Positions 43,595 to 51,868 of a stretch of DNA of 64,000 bases are shown here, piece after piece. This DNA is from JBPYCR01 sp051846915 (GTDB lineage: Bacteria; Bacillota; Bacilli; Bacillales; Amphibacillaceae): contig NZ_JBPYCR010000003.1 in NCBI RefSeq assembly GCF_051846915.1, forward strand, positions 120,443-184,442. Reading direction: 5' to 3'. How positions within the stretch are numbered: the first letter of the stretch is position 1; each line of letters opens with the position of its first letter. The position numbers and the translations under genes were made by a program. The notes under the pieces are model-generated. The model was not told the origin of the DNA, made no database searches, and saw only the letters and a program-made list of their open reading frames with translations.

Positions 43595-44026
43595 TTACAT
43601 TAAATCCAGTTCAAGTTGTTCAGAAGTATGATTATTTTTATTCATTAGACGGATTTGAGTTGGATTAATTTCCAATACAATATAATTTGGATCATCCGGA
43701 CCATCAAACCATTTTTCCATTTCCTCGACCCATAATTTTTCTTTTAGGGTAGGCGAATCACTTATTGAAACTTTCCCTTCGTACTCCACGTATGCATCAC
43801 CATATCCATCACCTTCATACCCCAATATAACATGCGTATATGGATTTTTAATTATTTCCTCCGTTTTATGCGTTTCCTCATTTGTTGCAGTAAAAAGTTG
43901 CAAATTTTCATGATGAAATGTCATATAACGTGACTGGGGCTTATTGTTTTTAATAGTTGCCATCGTTCCTACATGATCATGATCCAAAACTTTTTCGATC
44001 TCATGACGAATATCCTGTTGATTCAA
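43595..44026 (-). CDS. Pyridoxamine-5'-phosphate oxidase-like general stress protein
   Basis: 143 residues, the split-barrel FMN-binding fold: VGTMATIKNNKPQSRYMTFHHENL, then TEEIIKNPYTHVILGYE, EYEGKVSISDSP, matching the general stress protein 26 (YdaG) group. TTG at 44026 is the likely start because AAGGAGG lies seven bases before it; the GTG eight codons upstream would place that SD inside the gene. YdaG of B. subtilis is SigB-dependent; the neighbourhood fits. Confidence 0.88.
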   Translation of the reverse strand: MNQQDIRHEIEKVLDHDHVGTMATIKNNKPQSRYMTFHHENLQLFTATNEETHKTEEIIKNPYTHVILGYEGDGYGDAYVEYEGKVSISDSPTLKEKLWVEEMEKWFDGPDDPNYIVLEINPTQIRLMNKNNHTSEQLELDLM

Positions 44027-44105
44027 TTTCGTTCCTCCTTCTTTGCTCACTTAGCACACCTATTATTCCTCGCTTGGACCAAATTATTAAATAAATGTGC
44101 TAGAT

Positions 44106-44130
44106 GTTTTTATGGAAATTCAACGAGTAT
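44106..44130 (+). promoter_or_regulatory. SigB-like promoter of the carboxymuconolactone-decarboxylase-family gene
   Basis: GTTTTT, 13 bases, GAGTAT, about 48 bases before the ATG; one base off the GGGTAT -10 box. Confidence 0.5.
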
Positions 44131-44177
44131 TCTATCCTTTTCAAGCCATACTAAACAAAAAAGTGGAGTGATATACA

Positions 44178-44552
44178 ATGAATCCGCAAGAAAATGAACC
44201 AGCCAATTATTTCGATCAATCGATTATGGATTACAAACAAGGGAGCAGTCGTTTACAAAAACACCTACCTGAAGTCGTACAAGAATATTTTGATTTCACG
44301 GAAGAGTGTTTTCGTGAAGGTGCAGTAAGTGAAAAAAACAAGCAACTAACAGCACTAGGAATCAGTATGTATGCACAGGATGAATATTGCATTATATACC
44401 ATGCAAAAGGCGCAGTTGAACACGGAGCGACTGAGGAAGAAATGACGGAAATAATAGCAGTTTCTGCAGCTCTGGGTGGGGGTGCTGCTTTTTCTCAAGG
44501 TGTGACATTGGCTATGGATGCATTTGATTTTTATAAGCAACAAATACATTAA
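44178..44552 (+). CDS. Carboxymuconolactone decarboxylase-family protein
   Basis: 124 residues of the AhpD-like fold: LPEVVQEYFDFTEECFREGA, KNKQLTALGISMYAQDEYCIIYHAKGA, EEEMTEIIAVSAALGGG. It has the C-x3-H element (CIIYH) but not the CxxC redox motif of AhpD, so it is not a standard alkylhydroperoxidase; function unknown. The start follows GTGGAGTG. Preceded by a SigB-like promoter and followed by a strong terminator, so it is a single-gene unit. Confidence 0.88.
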   Translation: MNPQENEPANYFDQSIMDYKQGSSRLQKHLPEVVQEYFDFTEECFREGAVSEKNKQLTALGISMYAQDEYCIIYHAKGAVEHGATEEEMTEIIAVSAALGGGAAFSQGVTLAMDAFDFYKQQIH

Positions 44553-44553
44553 G

Positions 44554-44594
44554 AACAACATCCACCTGCTCCATATGTAGGTGGATGTTGTTTG
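44554..44594 (+). terminator. Terminator after the CMD-family gene
   Basis: ACAACATCCACCT and AGGTGGATGTTGT form a 13-bp stem followed by TTGTCC. Confidence 0.85.
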
Positions 44595-44691
44595 TCCATG
44601 AAAATCAGCTCAATTGTACTCACTACTTTAAAACAGAATGTATATAAAAGTATCATTTTCCGCACCTTTTCTGTGCTTCATTCACTATATG

Positions 44692-44717
44692 GTTTTAATT
44701 TTATCTTATATGGGTAC
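44692..44717 (+). promoter_or_regulatory. SigB promoter of the SDR gene
   Basis: GTTTTA, 14 bases, GGGTAC. It lies inside the upstream extension of the SDR reading frame, ruling out the 44638 start, and leaves a 40-base leader before GTG 44761. Confidence 0.75.
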
Positions 44718-44760
44718 ATTGTTTAGCGAAACGACTATAACATCAGGAGGGTCATTAACA

Positions 44761-45636
44761 GTGGATTCAATGGACGAAAAGAATGGAAAAATTACACCTC
44801 CAGCCCAGAAGCAGAATCGTCAGCCAGGTTTGGAGCATAATATGAAGCCTGCACCTGAATACATTCGGGATGGGTATAAAGGCAGCGATAAATTAAAAGG
44901 AAAAACAGCAATTATAACCGGTGGCGATAGCGGAATCGGAAGAGCTATAAGCCTCCACTATGTAAAAGAGGGAGCAAAAGTAGTCATCGTTTATTTGGAT
45001 GAAGATAAAGATGCTGAAAGAACGAAAGAGCTCATCGAAAACGAAGGTGGCAGTTGCCATTTAATTGCTGGCGATGTCGGAGATCAATCCTTTTGCAAAC
45101 AAGTCGTAAAAGAAACTCTGGACGTATTCAACAAAATTGATATCCTTGTGAATAATGCCGGTGAACAGCACCCTTTGGATGATTTTTTGGACATTTCAAG
45201 CGAACAGCTTGAGAAAACATTTCAAACAAACTTTTTCGGTATGTTTTATTTAACGCAAGCTGTGATGCCATACTTGAGGAAGGGAAGTACAATTATTAAC
45301 ACCTCGTCTGTTACAGCTTATGGAGGTAGTGACGACTTAATCGACTATGCGTCAACTAAGGGTGCAATCACTGCATTTACAAGATCACTGTCGGAAAATA
45401 TGGTAAGTGAAGGTATCCGCATAAACGGGGTTGCTCCTGGTCCTATATGGACACCGCTAATCCCTGCATCTTTTTCCAAAGATAAAGTAGGTCAATTCGG
45501 TGGCAATACACCAATGAAGCGACCTGGTCAGCCAAGTGAAGTTGCGCCTGCATACGTATATTTAGCAAGCGATGATTCCACTTATGTATCTGGGCAGGTA
45601 TTACACGTAAACGGCGGAATTGTTTTGAATGGATAA
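44761..45636 (+). CDS. SDR oxidoreductase, general stress protein 39 type
   Basis: 291 residues. N-terminal extension of about 45 residues (PPAQKQNRQPGLEHNMKPAP), typical of YdaD/YhdF/YhxC, then a classical SDR core: TGGDSGIGRAIS cofactor loop, NNAGEQHP, and the catalytic Ser/Tyr/Lys in NTSSVTAYGG...YASTKGA. GTG 44761 is chosen because AGGAGGG lies nine bases upstream and the SigB promoter lies between it and the earlier ATG. Substrate unknown; the family is induced by general stress. Confidence 0.92.
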   Translation: MDSMDEKNGKITPPAQKQNRQPGLEHNMKPAPEYIRDGYKGSDKLKGKTAIITGGDSGIGRAISLHYVKEGAKVVIVYLDEDKDAERTKELIENEGGSCHLIAGDVGDQSFCKQVVKETLDVFNKIDILVNNAGEQHPLDDFLDISSEQLEKTFQTNFFGMFYLTQAVMPYLRKGSTIINTSSVTAYGGSDDLIDYASTKGAITAFTRSLSENMVSEGIRINGVAPGPIWTPLIPASFSKDKVGQFGGNTPMKRPGQPSEVAPAYVYLASDDSTYVSGQVLHVNGGIVLNG

Positions 45637-45690
45637 ATTAAGATTGCATATGAAATGTAATTGTTCAGTTTATCTGAATTGGCACAAATT

Positions 45691-45723
45691 AAAAACGCCT
45701 GTAATTGAATACAGGCGTTTTAC
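45691..45723 (+). terminator. Terminator after the SDR gene
   Basis: AAAACGCCTGTA and TACAGGCGTTTT form a perfect stem around ATTGAA. Confidence 0.85.
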
Positions 45724-45850
45724 GAAATTTGTGGCGAAAAACCATGTGTTCACATCCACATGTGAGCGTTCTTCGACTTACACAAATCAGCTCATCGCTT
45801 TATTATTATAGCATGTTTTTGTTCAAATAGTACAGATATATTTTACTTTA

Positions 45851-45876
45851 GTTTGGAATAACAACTGACTGGGTAT
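45851..45876 (+). promoter_or_regulatory. SigB promoter of the PfpI/DJ-1 gene
   Basis: GTTTGG, 14 bases, GGGTAT; TSS expected about 30 bases before the ATG. The -10 box is a full match. Confidence 0.75.
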
Positions 45877-45913
45877 ATAAAATATAAGAATAAGTATAAG
45901 GAGTGTTTTAATA

Positions 45914-46426
45914 ATGACAAAGATTGCAACATTAATTACGGACATGTTTGAGGATTCGGAGTTTACGGAGCCTGCAAATTCATATAAAAAAGAAGGTCAT
46001 GAAGTAGTGACGATTGAAAAAGAGGCAGGCACTGAAATAAAAGGAAAAAAGGGAGAAAAAGTAACTATAGACAAAGGCATTGACGAGGTAAAACCAGATG
46101 AATTTGACGCATTATTTATTCCCGGGGGCTTTTCACCCGACATTCTCCGCGCAGATGATCGGTTTGTAAAATTTGCAAAAGCTTTCATGGATGCTAAAAA
46201 GCCGGTATTTGCCATTTGTCATGGTCCCCAATTATTAATTACAGCAAGAACGCTTGAAGGTCGGGATACGACGGGGTATAAGTCCATTCACGTCGATTTG
46301 GAAAATGCAGGAGCAAAGTTGCACGACAAAGAAGTCGTTGTATGTCAGAAGCAACTTGTAACAAGTCGTACGCCTAATGATCTCCCCGCCTTTATACGTG
46401 AATCCAACAATTTGCTGAAACAATAA
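45914..46426 (+). CDS. DJ-1/PfpI-family protein (YfkM-like)
   Basis: 170 residues. The nucleophile elbow FAICHGPQLLI (Cys near 104) and FIPGGFSPDILRADDRF with the conserved acidic residue define the PfpI/YfkM group (protein/nucleotide deglycase or chaperone-like; activity debated). In B. subtilis yfkM is SigB-dependent, and a matching promoter is present. The start follows AAGGAGTG; single-gene transcription unit with its own terminator. Confidence 0.93.
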   Translation: MTKIATLITDMFEDSEFTEPANSYKKEGHEVVTIEKEAGTEIKGKKGEKVTIDKGIDEVKPDEFDALFIPGGFSPDILRADDRFVKFAKAFMDAKKPVFAICHGPQLLITARTLEGRDTTGYKSIHVDLENAGAKLHDKEVVVCQKQLVTSRTPNDLPAFIRESNNLLKQ

Positions 46427-46430
46427 TTTA

Positions 46431-46457
46431 AATCCAGAGCTACAAGCTCTGGATTTT
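46431..46457 (+). terminator. Terminator after the DJ-1/PfpI gene
   Basis: AATCCAGAGC and GCTCTGGATT stem with loop TACAA, followed by TTTCATTCC. Confidence 0.85.
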
Positions 46458-46509
46458 TCATTCCTCTATTATTGAATGGCAAATCCCATCTATTCAATCC
46501 CGGCATAGT

Positions 46510-47820
46510 TTATGCTTTAATTAATTTTGGTTTATCCTCCAGAAATTCAGATTCATTTCGGACACCGCACCAATCCAATATATAAGCGGCGTAAACTTTC
46601 GTACACTCTTTTACACTTGGCAGATCCACCCACTCATTCGGTGCGTGAATATTTTTCCCAGCAGGACCATAACAAGTAGCAGGAATACCGTTAATATTAT
46701 ATGCTGCTGTATCAACAGTTGCCGTAACGGAAAGATATTCCATCGGCTCCCGATGCACTTTACTGTGCGCTTTTTTCAGACATTTGAAGATATCATGGTC
46801 TCTATCCAAATCCACACCCCAAGCATGGTGTCCGTAAAAACTAATTTCAGGCTTCATGTTGCAAAGCCATGGATCGTTATCTGCTACCTTCATTAACCGA
46901 TCTGTAATTTCGTTTATCACATGCTTCGGATCAATATCAGGATAAAAGCCTACTCGTGCTTCAAACATACAATCGGCTGGAACGGTTGATGCCCAGTCGC
47001 CGCCTTGAATTACACCAATATTAACATTTAATGGGTGATCAACCTCTTGAAAAGATGGATGTTTTGCTCGTATATAATTAAGTTCGTACTCATATTTTTT
47101 CAATTCCTCTATAAGAACATATGCCTTTTCAATAGCATTGACAGCTTGGTTTGCCCCAAGCACATGAGCACCACTTCCAGTCACACGTACTTTCATTAAA
47201 AGGACACCAATCTGTGAAGCAACTGCGTTAGGCCCGAACGGTTCGGGTATCAAGCAAGCATCCGCTTTATACCCTTTTGCAATTGTAGCAACCGCACCAT
47301 TTCCTGTTACTTCTTCTTCATAAACACTTTGGACAAATAAATCAGCACCCAATTCAATACCTGCATCCTTAATTGCCTGGACAGCGTATATAAGGGCAGC
47401 CACTCCAGCTTTCATATCACAAATACCTCGTCCATACATGCGATCGCCTTCAATTTTTGCCGCCCATGGGTCCACATCCCATAGTCGTAGCGGCTCGGCA
47501 CTGACAACGTCAATATGACCTTGTAAAATAAGGCTTTTTCCTATTGGTTTCCCCTTCGTTTCCCATTTCCCAACAACAACAGGACGCCCTTCGTAAGGCA
47601 ATTCATGTGGACCATAGCCGGGGATTTTTTTAATTTCCTCTTCATCTGGAATAAATACATCTGTATTAAGCCCCAACTCCTTATACTTATCGGCAACAAA
47701 CTGTTGGATAGCCGCTTCATTTCCTAACGTGCTCGGAAATCTCCCTAGTTTTTGCAAAAAGTGCACTTCCTCAGTCCAGGATGCATCTATCTGGTCAAAT
47801 ACTTTCTTTACGATTGACAT
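46510..47820 (-). CDS. M20-family deacylase/peptidase (ArgE/DapE type)
   Basis: 436 residues. Zinc-site motifs: LILQGHIDVVSA (near 95), GRGICDMKAGVAALIYA (near 130) and VYEEEVTGNGA with the general-base Glu (near 168). The lid domain begins at LMKVRVTGSGAHVLGAN. Such enzymes remove N-acyl groups from amino acids. It lies just downstream of the DAO-like gene (34 bases), so it may free an amino acid for that oxidoreductase. The second ATG (47820) is preferred, nine bases after GGAG; the first is two codons earlier. Confidence 0.9.
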   Translation of the reverse strand: MSIVKKVFDQIDASWTEEVHFLQKLGRFPSTLGNEAAIQQFVADKYKELGLNTDVFIPDEEEIKKIPGYGPHELPYEGRPVVVGKWETKGKPIGKSLILQGHIDVVSAEPLRLWDVDPWAAKIEGDRMYGRGICDMKAGVAALIYAVQAIKDAGIELGADLFVQSVYEEEVTGNGAVATIAKGYKADACLIPEPFGPNAVASQIGVLLMKVRVTGSGAHVLGANQAVNAIEKAYVLIEELKKYEYELNYIRAKHPSFQEVDHPLNVNIGVIQGGDWASTVPADCMFEARVGFYPDIDPKHVINEITDRLMKVADNDPWLCNMKPEISFYGHHAWGVDLDRDHDIFKCLKKAHSKVHREPMEYLSVTATVDTAAYNINGIPATCYGPAGKNIHAPNEWVDLPSVKECTKVYAAYILDWCGVRNESEFLEDKPKLIKA

Positions 47821-47854
47821 ACGCATTCTCTCCTAATTCATTATGTTTTTTCCC

Positions 47855-49030
47855 TTATAAGGTTACTCCTTCCGCTAATCGATCGTACCTTAAAGGCTCC
47901 ACAGGAATTACGGTCTCCTCTTCCTTAATGAGTTGCTCGATTAATTTACCAGTAACGGTAGCGAGACTAATGCCGTCTCCCTCATGACCTGCGGCAATAA
48001 AAAATCCTGGAACTTCTTCTACTGATGAAATAATCGGTAAATGATCCTCTGTCCATGGGCGTAAACCCGTATACGAACGAATTAAATTAAAATCCTTCAT
48101 CTTTGGGAAAAATCGCAATGCCCGATTTGCAACCGTTTGAACAACATTTATATCAACACGTCCATCATAACCAACAAATTGCCTGCTACTTCCGAGTAAA
48201 AAGTTTTGGCTTTCAGTAGGTTCGAGTACTAATGCAACCCCGTGTTCTGCTGTTCTTGCATCTACTTTCCGATCGCGGCCGAATTTATTCATTAAATAGC
48301 CGAATTCCATTACATTGCGCATCATAACTGGTTCCTGTCTTGCGCCAACAAGTATATGCCCTTTCCTCGGTCTGATTGGAATGTCAATATCCAGCATTTC
48401 ACCTATAAAAGGTGCCCATACTCCTGCTGCATTAACGACCTTTTTTGCAGTAAACGTTCCTTTATTCGTTTCAATTATGAAATCTTCTTCTTTGGATATA
48501 TTTGTTACTTCCGAATTTGTGATTACTTTTAACCCATACTGCTTTGCTTTTTCGATCAAGGAATAGCAAAATAAATAAGGATTAATTAACGAATCCGTCT
48601 CACATTCCAGCCCTCCTGGAATATCATCAGCAAAATAAGGAGATTCATTACGAATATCCACTTGATCCAACACGTTAAATTTCAATCCTGAATCATTCTG
48701 AACCTTTACCCATTCAGTAGCCGCTTCCATTTCCTCTTCATTATCACAAACTAATATACTACCATGTGCCCTGTATTCAAAAGGAAGCTCCAAATCATTA
48801 TTCAAGTCAACAGTTAATTCTTGGCTTACTAATGACATTTTACTGTCAAACCCTGGATCTTTATCAACTATTGTGATATTCCCATCACAACGCGAAGACG
48901 TACCGCTTGCAATATCATTTTTTTCGATAATCGCACAATCCATTCCAGCTTTAGCAACGTAATACGCAATCGCACAACCAACAATTCCTCCACCAATAAT
49001 TGCAACTTCCGCATGTTTTTCAGCAGACAC
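47855..49030 (-). CDS. FAD-dependent amine/imino-acid dehydrogenase subunit (DAO fold, HcnC-like)
   Basis: 391 residues. FAD-binding VAIIGGGIVGCAIAYYVAKAG at the N-terminus, SRCDGNITIVDK, then KKVVNAAGVWAPFIG and IRPRKGHILVGA in the D-amino-acid-oxidase fold; C-terminal SYTGLRPWTEDHLPIISS and GHEGDGISLATVTGK complete it. This fold supplies the catalytic subunit in multi-subunit L-proline, D-hydroxyproline and HCN-forming glycine dehydrogenases. GTG start after GGGGGG. Divergent from three small genes that look like its partner subunits. Confidence 0.9.
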   Translation of the reverse strand: MSAEKHAEVAIIGGGIVGCAIAYYVAKAGMDCAIIEKNDIASGTSSRCDGNITIVDKDPGFDSKMSLVSQELTVDLNNDLELPFEYRAHGSILVCDNEEEMEAATEWVKVQNDSGLKFNVLDQVDIRNESPYFADDIPGGLECETDSLINPYLFCYSLIEKAKQYGLKVITNSEVTNISKEEDFIIETNKGTFTAKKVVNAAGVWAPFIGEMLDIDIPIRPRKGHILVGARQEPVMMRNVMEFGYLMNKFGRDRKVDARTAEHGVALVLEPTESQNFLLGSSRQFVGYDGRVDINVVQTVANRALRFFPKMKDFNLIRSYTGLRPWTEDHLPIISSVEEVPGFFIAAGHEGDGISLATVTGKLIEQLIKEEETVIPVEPLRYDRLAEGVTL

Positions 49031-49264
49031 GCTAAGGCCCCCCTTTTAATTCCCCTTTTTCGTACGTTCTTTACATGAAATCTATAACTCTATGAATTTA
49101 AAAAATCGGAATCTATTACACTAAATCATTATATGATAGAATAATGAATAACTCTGATTGAAAATAATATTATTCAAGGTTAAGCCTTGTCATATTTATG
49201 TTAAGATAAAAATGGTTGTTGTTCAATATTTTACTGCTTCATAGAAAGTGAAAGGAGAATTATT

Positions 49265-49537
49265 GTGGATGATTTAATCGTCTGCCGGTGTGAAGAAGTA
49301 TCGATAAACGATATAAAACAAACTGTGAATACATATAAATGTTCTGCCCGGGAAGTAAAATTGCGGACGAGAGCCGGAATGGGGTATTGCGGAGGTCGCA
49401 CTTGCCGTCCCGCTGTTGATGCTATTTTAAGCGAAGTAACGGGGGAGATACCAAGCAATCATATTCCTCTAAAAGTCCAGCCCCCGGTCCGCCCTATCTC
49501 GATGGGCGCTTTAGGAGGTTATGAAAATGGAAAATAA
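49265..49537 (+). CDS. BFD-like [2Fe-2S] protein, probable dehydrogenase subunit
   Basis: 90 residues. The four cluster cysteines are seen as VCRCEEVS (C7, C9) and YCGGRTC (near 42-47), the BFD/NirB-type C-x-C...C-x4-C pattern. In HcnB/OoxA-type enzymes this is usually a C-terminal domain of the FAD subunit; here it is a separate protein. GTG start after AAAGGAG. It overlaps the next gene by 11 bases. Confidence 0.88.
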   Translation: MDDLIVCRCEEVSINDIKQTVNTYKCSAREVKLRTRAGMGYCGGRTCRPAVDAILSEVTGEIPSNHIPLKVQPPVRPISMGALGGYENGK

Positions 49538-49931
49538 TCGAATTGAAGACCACCCAATCTTAGGAAAGCTAAAAAATATAGAGTCGATTACTTTTACGTT
49601 TGATGGCAAAACGTATCATGGCCGCCGTGGCGATACAATTGCTTCTGCGCTATTAGCTAATGGCATACGTACGCTACGTGTTCATGAAGAAACAGAAGCA
49701 CCTCGGGGAATATATTGTAATATTGGTCATTGCTTCGAATGTCGCGTAACCGTTGATACGACTTCCAGTGTACGAGCGTGCTTAACACCAATTGAACAAA
49801 ACATGGTTGTTGAAAGTGGAAAACCACAGCCGCTACCACTAAAGAAAGCATCGAACGATGAGAAACTTCCTCGTACATATGAAGAATTTAAATCAAACAG
49901 CAACAAAAAAGAAGGTGATCCTCTTGTATGA
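49527..49931 (+). CDS. HcnA-like [2Fe-2S] subunit
   Basis: 134 residues. Ferredoxin-like fold with YCNIGHCFECRV and a further Cys in RACLTPI (the C-x4-C-x2-C...C pattern) preceded by FTFDGKTYHGRRGDTIASALL. It matches the small HcnA / OoxA-N-type Fe-S subunit. The ATG at 49527 has eight-base spacing to AGGAGG; the ATG two codons upstream is too close. It overlaps the following FAD gene. Confidence 0.9.
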   Translation: MENNRIEDHPILGKLKNIESITFTFDGKTYHGRRGDTIASALLANGIRTLRVHEETEAPRGIYCNIGHCFECRVTVDTTSSVRACLTPIEQNMVVESGKPQPLPLKKASNDEKLPRTYEEFKSNSNKKEGDPLV

Positions 49932-51129
49932 TGTCATCATTATTGGCGCAGGACCGGCAGGATTATCAGCTGCAAATGCATGTCGAAAACGGGATTTACA
50001 TGTCCTTGTACTGGATGAGTTCCCAAGCCCTGGTGGTCGCTTGCTAGGACAGCTTCACCAGGAACCTTCAGGTGAATGGTGGAATGGCGTGGAAGAAACA
50101 AAATTGCTCGTCGATGAAGCACATAAGCTACATACAGAAATACAATGCGGAATTTCCGTGCACCACCTTGAAAAAATGGATAACTGTTTTCGAGTTCATA
50201 CAAATGAAAAAATATTCGATACAAAAGCTGTTCTTATTGCTACTGGAGCTGCAGAAACAGCTGCCCCCATACCCGGTTGGACGTTACCGGGCGTTATGTC
50301 GATTGGAGCGGCGCAAGTCATGACGAATGTACATCGCGTACGTGTTGGTACTAAAGGGATCGTTGCAGGAGTAAATGTCCTTTCGGCAGCCATTGCCCGT
50401 GAGCTACAACTTGCAGGGGTTGATCTTCATAGCATGGCCTTGCCTGTTGCGAATCCAGTAACAGGGGATGCCGCAAATCCGAGCAAAGTAATGGAGGCAT
50501 TGGCGCGTATTGGCCATTTGGCACCGTCTGCTTTCCTTCGATTTGGTAGCAAATTTGCAAAAGCAGCATGGGTGCGTAATTTAGCCGTTCAATTTTATCC
50601 TAAAAACGGTATTAAAATGTGGGGAATGCCGATTCACATTAGAAAAGCTATTGTGCAAATCAATGGAGCTAAACAAGTGGAATCGGTTACGATGTGCTCG
50701 CTTACAGCAGATGGCAAAGTCGTTCCGAACAGCGAAGAAACAATTGAAGTCGATTTTGTCTGTATAGCTGGCGGATTGTACCCTCTCGCAGAGCTTGCTT
50801 CTGTAGCCGGTTGTCCTTTTCGGTATATCGAGGAACTTGGTGGACATGTTCCGGTACATAACGAACAAATGGAAACTCCGGTGGAAGGATTATATGTTGC
50901 TGGTAATATTACTGGAATTGAGAGTGCTAAAGTCGCCAAGGAGCAGGGTAATTTAGCCGGACTTTCGATCGTAAAAAACATTCAAAAAGATAATAGTAAT
51001 TTGGAAACCCCACTAAAGGAAGCGATGAATCGTGTAAAAGCTGTTAGAGAATCTGCTTCTATCCAATTTCACCCGGGAATCAACGAAGGTCGTTCTAAAA
51101 TAGAAAATGCTTTTCAAGAAAATAGATAA
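49924..51129 (+). CDS. FAD/NAD(P)-binding oxidoreductase subunit (HcnB-like)
   Basis: About 401 residues. VIIIGAGPAGLSAANACRKRD at the start and a second nucleotide site (AVLIATGAAE, then MTNVHRVRVGTKGIVAG) define the pyridine-nucleotide-disulfide-type subunit that accepts electrons from the DAO-like subunit. C-terminal EGLYVAGNITGIESAKVAKEQGNLAGLSI. TTG at 49924 is chosen because GGTGATC lies just upstream and the previous gene ends at 49931 (overlap). Followed by repeat copy D, with no terminator between. Confidence 0.9.
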   Translation: MYDVIIIGAGPAGLSAANACRKRDLHVLVLDEFPSPGGRLLGQLHQEPSGEWWNGVEETKLLVDEAHKLHTEIQCGISVHHLEKMDNCFRVHTNEKIFDTKAVLIATGAAETAAPIPGWTLPGVMSIGAAQVMTNVHRVRVGTKGIVAGVNVLSAAIARELQLAGVDLHSMALPVANPVTGDAANPSKVMEALARIGHLAPSAFLRFGSKFAKAAWVRNLAVQFYPKNGIKMWGMPIHIRKAIVQINGAKQVESVTMCSLTADGKVVPNSEETIEVDFVCIAGGLYPLAELASVAGCPFRYIEELGGHVPVHNEQMETPVEGLYVAGNITGIESAKVAKEQGNLAGLSIVKNIQKDNSNLETPLKEAMNRVKAVRESASIQFHPGINEGRSKIENAFQENR

Positions 51130-51140
51130 TCCGGGTAACT

Positions 51141-51670
51141 AAAGAAAAGCGTAAGCGCCCTGCCTAGAAACGTAGCGACTGCGCCAGACGGGAGCTGGTG
51201 GTTCGATGTCGCCACGCAAAGTGGCGGTTTTAATCGAACATTCCCATATACCCTAAGATAAAGGAATCATGCCCCTGCAAAAGGGGATACGTGAGTTGGG
51301 CGCAAAGTCCGTTTTTAGTTGGCATTCCTTTGTCTTACCGAATCGATGATGACTTTCACCCAAGGGCATAAGGGCGACTAAGCCTCTGTCTAAGCCAATC
51401 GGCAAGTCTTCTTTATCGCAAGGCGCTGCAGGAAGTCGCCTAGTTTCTGGGCTAGCAGGCTTAGAACGCCACGTCCTGGGACTGCGCGTGAATGCTCGTC
51501 CCACCGAAAAGATTTGTGGCGCCGCCTGGGACTGCGCATAAATGCTCGCCCCACCGAAAAGATTTGCACTAGAACATCCTGGGACTGTAGCTACGCTTTC
51601 GTCCCATCGAAAAAATTTGTAAGTCGAAGCTAGACAGCTATGCACAAAATTATATACATTCTTATCTTTT
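51141..51670 (+). repeat. Mosaic interspersed repeat, copy D
   Basis: About 530 bp; head AAAGAAAAGCGTAAGCGCCC, hairpin CGCCACGCAAAGTGGCG, CCCCTGCAAAAGGGG, head-complement AGTCGCCTAGTTTCTGGG, three GGGACTG modules and tail GAAGCTAGACAGCTATGCAC. Nearly identical to copy C except in the variable middle. Its last base adjoins the next copy (E) directly. Confidence 0.88.
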
Positions 51671-51830
51671 AAAGAAAAGCCTAAGCGCCCTGCTTAGAAA
51701 CGTAGCGACGGCGCCAGACGGGAGCTGGTGGTTCAATGTTGGGACTGTAGCTACACTTTCGTCTCATCGAAAAAATCTGTACGTCGAAGCTGGAGAGCTA
51801 CGCGAAAAATTTTATACATTCTTATCTTTT
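51671..51830 (+). repeat. Mosaic interspersed repeat, copy E (minimal form)
   Basis: A 160-bp version directly in tandem with copy D: head AAAGAAAAGCCTAAGCGCCC and ACGGGAGCTGGTGGTTCAAT, then only one TGGGACTGTAGCTAC module and tail TCGAAGCTGGAGAGCTACGC plus TATACATTCTTATCTTTT. It defines the smallest unit keeping both ends. Confidence 0.82.
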
Positions 51831-51868
51831 AAAAAAGGCATCCGAACTCTTTTTCGGATACCCTTCCT
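51831..51868 (-). terminator. Terminator after the mechanosensitive-channel-like gene
   Basis: On the leftward strand GGGTATCCGAA pairs with TTCGGATGCC, followed by TTTTTT. It also abuts repeat E. Confidence 0.8.

Noticed and set aside
44638..44760. Upstream ATG for the SDR gene
   Set aside because: A clear SigB promoter lies between it and the GTG at 44761, which has an ideal SD; the extra residues are hydrophobic and not conserved in type.
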